The translations under genes and the position numbers were made by a program. DNA of 64,000 nucleotides from Chloroflexota bacterium (lineage in GTDB: Bacteria; Chloroflexota; Anaerolineae; Aggregatilineales; J027), in contig JACRBG010000017.1 of the NCBI GenBank assembly GCA_016234595.1, forward strand, positions 1 to 64,000, given 5' to 3'. Below, piece after piece: positions 61,837-64,000 of this stretch (position 1 is its first letter; each line of letters begins with the position of its first letter). Below the pieces are notes generated by a model. That model had not been told where the DNA came from and did no database searches. It was given only the letters and a program-made list of their open reading frames with translations.

Positions 61837-62946
61837 ATGTTAGATTTTACCCCTACCGAAGAACAACAAATGCTGGTGGATGCCATCAATCGCTACGCCG
61901 AAAATGAATTACAAGGCCAAGCGCATGAGATGGATGAACACAGCGACATCCCTGATTCTGTTTTACTCAAAGGCTGGGAAATTGGCCTGCTCCCCGCCAG
62001 CATTCCCGAATCACTAGGCGGATTTGGTGATTATAGTGCCGTCACTAATACCCTTGCCTTTGAAGAATTGGCCTATGGCGATTTGGCAACAGCCCTCAAA
62101 TTGATGGCCCCCGCCCTGCTGGCCTATCCCGTATTATTCAGCGGTACGGATGACCAAAAGGCCCGTTTCCTCCCATTGTTTGGTGAACCCGCCCCTTATC
62201 CTGCTACCGCCGCTCTGGTGGAGTCGCGCATTGGGTTTGACCCCTATGATTTACGCACCACCGCCACCCGCGAAGGTGATCATATCGTGCTGAACGGCGC
62301 CAAAGCCTATGTCCCCAATGCCGCCGACGCCGAATGGATTTTGGTCTATGCCAAAGATACCGAAACGGGCAAGACCAATGGCTTCATCGTCGAGGGGGCC
62401 AATGTCGAAGGCTTGGTCATCGGGGAACGCGAAAAATTGATGGGCATTCGTGGCCTACCCACTTATTCCATCCAACTAAATAATGTCCGTGTCCCTGCCG
62501 ACTTGGAATTGGGCGGGCACAACGGCACTCAGTTTGAACATTTGCTCAACCACATGCATATCGGTTTGGCAGCGATGGCAACTGGCGTTATGCGTGCCAG
62601 TTATGAGTACGCCAAGAACTATGCCAAAGAGCGTGTCCAATTTGGCAAGCCGATTGCAAGCAAACAAGCTGTTGCTTTTATGCTAGCCGAATGTGCCATT
62701 GAGGTAGACAGCACTCGCCTCTTGGTCTGGGAGGCCGCATGGCAATTAGACAGTGATAAGCCGGTCAACGAAATCACCCAAGCCGCCTATCTTGCCCGTG
62801 AATATGCCAACAAAGCAGCCTTGTTTGTAACAGATAGCGGGGTACAGGTTTTGGGTGGGCACGGCTTTATTCGTGAGCATCCCGTTGAGCGCTTCTTACG
62901 CAATGCACGTGGCATCCCAATGTTCACGGGCATGGCAATTGCCTAA
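61837..62946 (+). CDS. Acyl-CoA dehydrogenase-like protein lacking the usual catalytic Glu
   Basis: 369 residues, about 15-20 fewer than typical. N-terminal helical domain (LDFTPTEEQQMLVDAINRYA), FAD-binding beta domain (about 115-220), and C-terminal helical domain with KERVQFGKPIASKQAVAFMLAECAI and VLGGHGFIREHPVERFLRNAR. Where most family members have the base in I-Y-E-G-T, this protein reads M-F-T-G-M (Thr364) and ends five residues later. The alternative Glu position of isovaleryl/long-chain enzymes reads HMHIGLAAMA, with no Glu. It may be a non-catalytic or atypical member, perhaps partnered with the second dehydrogenase starting at 63809. Confidence 0.85.
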   Translation: MLDFTPTEEQQMLVDAINRYAENELQGQAHEMDEHSDIPDSVLLKGWEIGLLPASIPESLGGFGDYSAVTNTLAFEELAYGDLATALKLMAPALLAYPVLFSGTDDQKARFLPLFGEPAPYPATAALVESRIGFDPYDLRTTATREGDHIVLNGAKAYVPNAADAEWILVYAKDTETGKTNGFIVEGANVEGLVIGEREKLMGIRGLPTYSIQLNNVRVPADLELGGHNGTQFEHLLNHMHIGLAAMATGVMRASYEYAKNYAKERVQFGKPIASKQAVAFMLAECAIEVDSTRLLVWEAAWQLDSDKPVNEITQAAYLAREYANKAALFVTDSGVQVLGGHGFIREHPVERFLRNARGIPMFTGMAIA

Positions 62947-62947
62947 G

Positions 62948-63709
62948 TTATGAACTGCGAGATCGGCCAATCGCCGCTGGGGGTTGAGGTTTAACCACCC
63001 CTTTCGGCTTGGCGGGTTTGGCGACAGGCGTCGCTTTGGATTGAAGAGCAGTCGCCTTCACTGACTTGGTAGCCGTAACAGGCGTTTTGACAACGGGTTT
63101 TGTTGATTTGGCCGCCGCTGGTTTGGCAGTGCTGGTTTTGGCAACAGGTTTTGTTGATCTGGCCGTAGGGGTGGACTTAATCGGTGCCTTGGCTGGTAGT
63201 TTGGTCGGCGTTTTGGCAGGGGTTTTAACGGTAGACTTGGCGATAGGTTCGATTGAAAGAATATGATGGGAATCCTCAAGCAGATACACCGCGAAATACC
63301 CGTCCGACAGTTCTTCATACATGCCTCTTTCAACAGGCAAATGTCGTCCAGCAATGCTGATGATGTATTGAATGCTGCCGTTTGTCAGCGGGTGTTTGAT
63401 CAATTGACCCGCCAGTTTTTGAACCTGTTTATCGCGGATGGTTTTAAGATGTTCGCGGTGCAGGGCCACCAACCCGCCTGTGATTGCCAACATGACAATA
63501 ATAACAGGCAAAGCCACCATCAAATCCAGCATCAACATACTGCCCGTTGCCAAGACAGCAGGAATACCCAGCAGCATCTTCAATTCATAGACCGATTGAT
63601 CCTGCAATTCTTTGATCTGGGCAGCCGAAAGTCGGCCTTTGCGGTTGGCGTTCAAATCGGTATCAGTGAAACCAAAAAGCGTTTGAAGTTTGCGCTGCGA
63701 AGTCGCCAT
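62948..63709 (-). CDS. Membrane protein with Lys/Pro/Ala-rich tail, unknown function
   Basis: 253 residues from ATG 63709. An N-terminal soluble part (about 1-45) precedes two adjacent helices (about 47-85, LLGIPAVLATGSMLMLDLMVALPVIIVMLAITGG), then a small alpha/beta part (about 90-155). About 100 residues of K/P/A/T repeats (AKTPTKLPAKAPIKS style) follow, ending RSRSS. The basic tail resembles nucleic-acid or polyanion-binding tails. Its stop is only 1 bp from the convergent dehydrogenase stop. No family recognised. Confidence 0.6.
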   Translation of the reverse strand: MATSQRKLQTLFGFTDTDLNANRKGRLSAAQIKELQDQSVYELKMLLGIPAVLATGSMLMLDLMVALPVIIVMLAITGGLVALHREHLKTIRDKQVQKLAGQLIKHPLTNGSIQYIISIAGRHLPVERGMYEELSDGYFAVYLLEDSHHILSIEPIAKSTVKTPAKTPTKLPAKAPIKSTPTARSTKPVAKTSTAKPAAAKSTKPVVKTPVTATKSVKATALQSKATPVAKPAKPKGVVKPQPPAAIGRSRSS

Positions 63710-63808
63710 ATGAAATTTTTCCCAGCCAATGGATAGATAGAACATTTGTACTAAATTATAGTAAATTTATCAACAAGATGCAAGCAAGAATCTAGGAGGA
63801 GAAATCCC

Positions 63809-64000
63809 ATGCCCATTAGTTTCGAAATCCCCGAAAATATCATGCAACAGCAGCAGATGACCCATTTTGTTGCGGAGACAGTTATGCGCCCCCACTCCCG
63901 CGACTTGGACGAAAATGAACATGCCCGCCCAACCGAATTTGTCCAAATGATCTGGCCCGTCCTGCGAGACCAACAAGCCCACACCCTGCAAAAAATGCTC
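63809..64000 (+). CDS. Acyl-CoA dehydrogenase, N-terminal fragment cut by window edge
   Basis: 64 codons from ATG 63809 to the right edge, open to the end. AGGAGGA is 8 bp upstream. The sequence (FEIPENIMQQQQMTHFVAETVMRP then SRDLDENEHARP) matches the N-terminal helical domain of acyl-CoA dehydrogenases. With the dehydrogenase at 61837 and the TetR gene it probably belongs to a fatty-acid or acyl-CoA degradation locus. Confidence 0.75.
   Translation, partial: MPISFEIPENIMQQQQMTHFVAETVMRPHSRDLDENEHARPTEFVQMIWPVLRDQQAHTLQKML

Overview
The window looks like a chromosomal segment of an uncultured or little-studied member of the Chloroflexota (Anaerolineae-like). This is inferred from several traits. 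There are many lipoproteins and secreted proteins with Thr/Pro low-complexity linkers, LysM, SH3b and CAP domains. S1-domain proteins, bS21 and IF-1 are stand-alone genes. The window also carries a YjdF-type gene, an intein-bearing class II ribonucleotide reductase, citramalate-based isoleucine synthesis and paired acyl-CoA dehydrogenases. Base composition is moderate, intergenic regions are short, and most genes end in clear hairpin terminators. No rRNA, IS element, phage or CRISPR array is visible. One tRNA (Gln, TTG) is present.

Layout. 1-4.9 kb: two tandem GT39-type membrane glycosyltransferases (the first cut by the window edge), a diacylglycerol-kinase-like protein and a lipoprotein. 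5-10.6 kb: tRNA-Gln, a three-repeat secreted protein, a methyltransferase, a zinc-ribbon membrane protein with repeated TVxD/G motifs, and an orphan protein. 10.6-13.9 kb: a structured leader plus yjdF-family gene, CYTH phosphatase, LysM lipoprotein and Nudix hydrolase. 13.9-14.4 kb: a gene-free stretch holding an RNA-like element, an operator-like palindrome and promoters for a membrane protein. 15.8-22.6 kb: lipoprotein, phosphoribosyltransferase, pyrroline-5-carboxylate dehydrogenase and two convergent secreted metalloproteases.

22.6-37.3 kb (minus strand): a long branched-chain amino acid operon, in transcription order small ORF, ilvE, ilvB, ilvN, ilvC, leuA, leuC, histidine phosphatase, leuD, two DUF1963 genes, cimA, HIT, leuB. 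It supplies acetolactate, isopropylmalate and citramalate chemistry; ilvD and threonine deaminase are not in the window. Upstream lie a good promoter, a 46-codon Leu/Ile/Val-rich reading frame and an intrinsic terminator, which together look like a leader-peptide attenuator.

37.5-45.7 kb: DsbA-like lipoprotein and other envelope proteins, including a periplasmic-binding/SH3b/CARDB fusion and a CAP protein. 45.7-49.5 kb: translation genes, with two S1-domain paralogues each having its own promoter, bS21 and IF-1; the second S1 gene has a leader with an internal terminator. 49.7-52.9 kb: orphan protein, biotin carboxylase, MoaA. 53.3-58.1 kb: nrdR behind two NrdR-box-like sites 31 bp apart, then nrdJ with a 450-residue intein. 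58.1-59.4 kb: an AT-rich accessory gene with a perfect-period 156-bp tandem repeat and a C-terminal R-x4-H motif reminiscent of HEPN RNases. 59.5-64 kb: a secreted SH3b/TSP3 protein, a TetR regulator, an acyl-CoA dehydrogenase lacking the usual catalytic Glu, a Lys/Pro/Ala-tailed membrane protein, and the start of a second acyl-CoA dehydrogenase.

The best candidates for undescribed biology are the branched-chain operon attenuator, the yjdF leader whose predicted helix covers the ribosome binding site, the S1 leader, the structured element near 14.1 kb, and the HEPN-like repeat protein.
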